Source: CBDEGU01 sp965238045 (GTDB lineage Bacteria > Acidobacteriota > Terriglobia > Bryobacterales > UBA6623). Taken from it: a stretch of 64,000 nucleotides of DNA. The stretch is taken from the NCBI GenBank assembly GCA_965238045.1, contig CBDEGU010000012.1:248001-312000 (forward strand), written 5' to 3'. Under the pieces are notes generated by a model, which saw only the letters and a program-made list of their open reading frames with translations, had not been told where the DNA came from and searched no databases. Below are positions 62,872 to 64,000 of the stretch, in pieces (positions within the stretch are counted from its first letter, which is position 1; every line of letters starts with the position of its first letter). Both the position numbers and the translations under genes were made by a program.

Positions 62872-64000
62872 TTAGAAATGATCCGGGGGCATGCCACCGC
62901 CGGGCATGGCCGGTGTTTCGTCCGGAATCTCATGGATGCTGGCCTCGGTGGTGAGCATGAGCCCGGCGATGGAGGTCGCGTTTTGAACCGCCGTGCGGGT
63001 GACCTTCGCCGGATCGATGACGCCAGCCTTGATCATGTCTTCGTAGACCTCGGTCATGGCGTTGAAGCCGAACGAGGCGCTGGAGGATTCGCGCACCTTC
63101 TCGCAGACGATGGCGCCTTCGAGGCCCGCGTTCTGGGCGATCCAGCGCAGAGGCTCTTCGAGCGCGCGGCGGACAATCTTGAGTCCGACTTGCTCGTCAT
63201 GGTCGTCGAAGGTTAGGTCTTTGAGAGCGATGGCGGCCCGCAGCAAGCAGACGCCGCCGCCGGCAACGATGCCCTCCTCGACCGCGGCGCGAGTGGCGTG
63301 CATGGCATCCTCGACGCGAGCCTTCTTCTCTTTCATCTCGGTCTCGGTCGCCGCGCCAACCCTGATCACGGCCACTCCGCCGACGAGTTTCGCCAGCCGC
63401 TCCTGGAGCTTTTCGCGGTCGTAGTCCGAGGTGGTCTCCTCGATCTGGGCGCGAAGCTGTTTGACACGACCTTCGATGGCTTCCTTGCTTCCGCCGCCTT
63501 CGACGATGGTTGTATTGTCTTTGTCGATGACGATTCTCTTGGCTTTGCCGAGGTCTTCGAGCTGCACGCTTTCGAGCTTGATGCCAGTCTCTTCCATGAT
63601 GGACTTGCCGCCGGTGAGGGTGGCGATATCCTCGAGCATGGCTTTGCGGCGGTCACCGAAGCCGGGGGCCTTGACGGCCGCGACCTTGAGCGTGCCGCGC
63701 AGCTTGTTGACGACCAGGGTCGCCAGCGCTTCGCCTTCCACATCTTCGGAGACGATGAGCAGGGGCTGGCCGGAACGGGCGGTCTGTTCGAGGACGGGAA
63801 GCAGATCTTTCATGGCGCTGATCTTCTTCTCGTGAATCAGGATGACGGCGTCCTCAAGGACGACTTCCATGGAGTCCTGATCGGTAACAAAGTAGGGCGA
63901 GAGGTAACCGCGGTCGAACTGCATGCCCTCGACTACGTCGAGTTCGGTTTCCATGCCCTTGCCTTCCTCGACGGTGATGACGCCATCCTTGCCGACCTTC
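62872..64000 (-). CDS. groL: 60 kDa chaperonin GroEL (3' part, runs off window)
   Basis: C-terminal two thirds of GroEL, the ATP-driven folding chaperonin. The first visible in-window residues read VGKDGVITVEEGKG before METELDVVEGMQFDRGYLSP; APGFGDRRKAMLEDIATLTG, EGIVAGGGVCLLRA and the Gly/Met-rich end PAMPGGGMPPDHF are diagnostic. The end is HF rather than the usual GGM tail, a small variation. The gene continues beyond base 64000; groS would be expected upstream. A strong terminator follows. Confidence 0.98.
   Translation of the reverse strand, partial: KVGKDGVITVEEGKGMETELDVVEGMQFDRGYLSPYFVTDQDSMEVVLEDAVILIHEKKISAMKDLLPVLEQTARSGQPLLIVSEDVEGEALATLVVNKLRGTLKVAAVKAPGFGDRRKAMLEDIATLTGGKSIMEETGIKLESVQLEDLGKAKRIVIDKDNTTIVEGGGSKEAIEGRVKQLRAQIEETTSDYDREKLQERLAKLVGGVAVIRVGAATETEMKEKKARVEDAMHATRAAVEEGIVAGGGVCLLRAAIALKDLTFDDHDEQVGLKIVRRALEEPLRWIAQNAGLEGAIVCEKVRESSSASFGFNAMTEVYEDMIKAGVIDPAKVTRTAVQNATSIAGLMLTTEASIHEIPDETPAMPGGGMPPDHF

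Overview
The window reads as high-GC chromosomal DNA of a soil- or sediment-type acidobacterium, most likely near Bryobacterales/Solibacter. The clues are an eukaryotic-like Ser/Thr kinase fused to TPR repeats, a Tat-exported DUF1552 protein, Gfo/Idh and PQQ-propeller proteins, and many insertion sequences (ISs). Planctomycetota or Verrucomicrobiota cannot be excluded from these families alone.

Layout. (1) 1-10.15 kb is ordinary chromosome: a PHP-domain lipoprotein, an ABM-type monooxygenase, a secreted-type oxidoreductase, DUF1552, a beta-lactamase-fold serine hydrolase, a PhoD-like phosphatase, and msrB-msrA. (2) 10.34-46.19 kb is a genomic island inserted in a tRNA-Leu(CAA) gene. The last 25 bases of the tRNA (10405-10429) recur exactly at 46162-46186. 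Its left 12 kb is a satellite/prophage-like core on the minus strand: AlpA-type regulator, a 53-residue ORF, DUF1376 protein, primase-helicase fusion, HTH protein and tyrosine integrase, all joined by overlapping start and stop codons. Upstream lie an HTH repressor and a serine recombinase. A terminase-small-subunit-like gene sits next to the right att site. Without the ISs the core is about 11-12 kb, the size of a phage-inducible chromosomal island (PICI)-like satellite. (3) 22.4-45.4 kb lies inside the island and is bounded by two direct copies of an IS91-type element, each carrying its own tyrosine recombinase. Between them are IS256, IS1380, ISNCY, IS3/IS481-like and IS1-like elements and a few cargo genes: an alpha/beta hydrolase, an RraA-like protein, a phosphotransferase overlapping an enolase homologue, and a GH43-like propeller. 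There are also scars: a tRNA-Pro 3' half, two CRISPR-like repeats, a dispersed repeat family and a palindromic site. (4) 46.2-60.5 kb, outside the att site, holds a cupredoxin-like/lipoprotein/radical-SAM operon cut by ISL3, an IS1595 element, a RAYT with its repeats, and a two-gene defence module (PLD-helicase plus a large N6-adenine methylase). An IS1182 insertion splits the methylase exactly, with a CTAG duplication. (5) 60.5-64 kb returns to chromosome: a PQQ-like propeller protein and the 3' part of groL with a clear terminator.

How it fits together. The island core looks able to replicate and perhaps to be packaged, but its integrase appears to have lost the core-binding domain and ISs have inflated it. 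The IS load has also silenced neighbouring genes. Function assignments come from reading motifs by eye; no database search was run.
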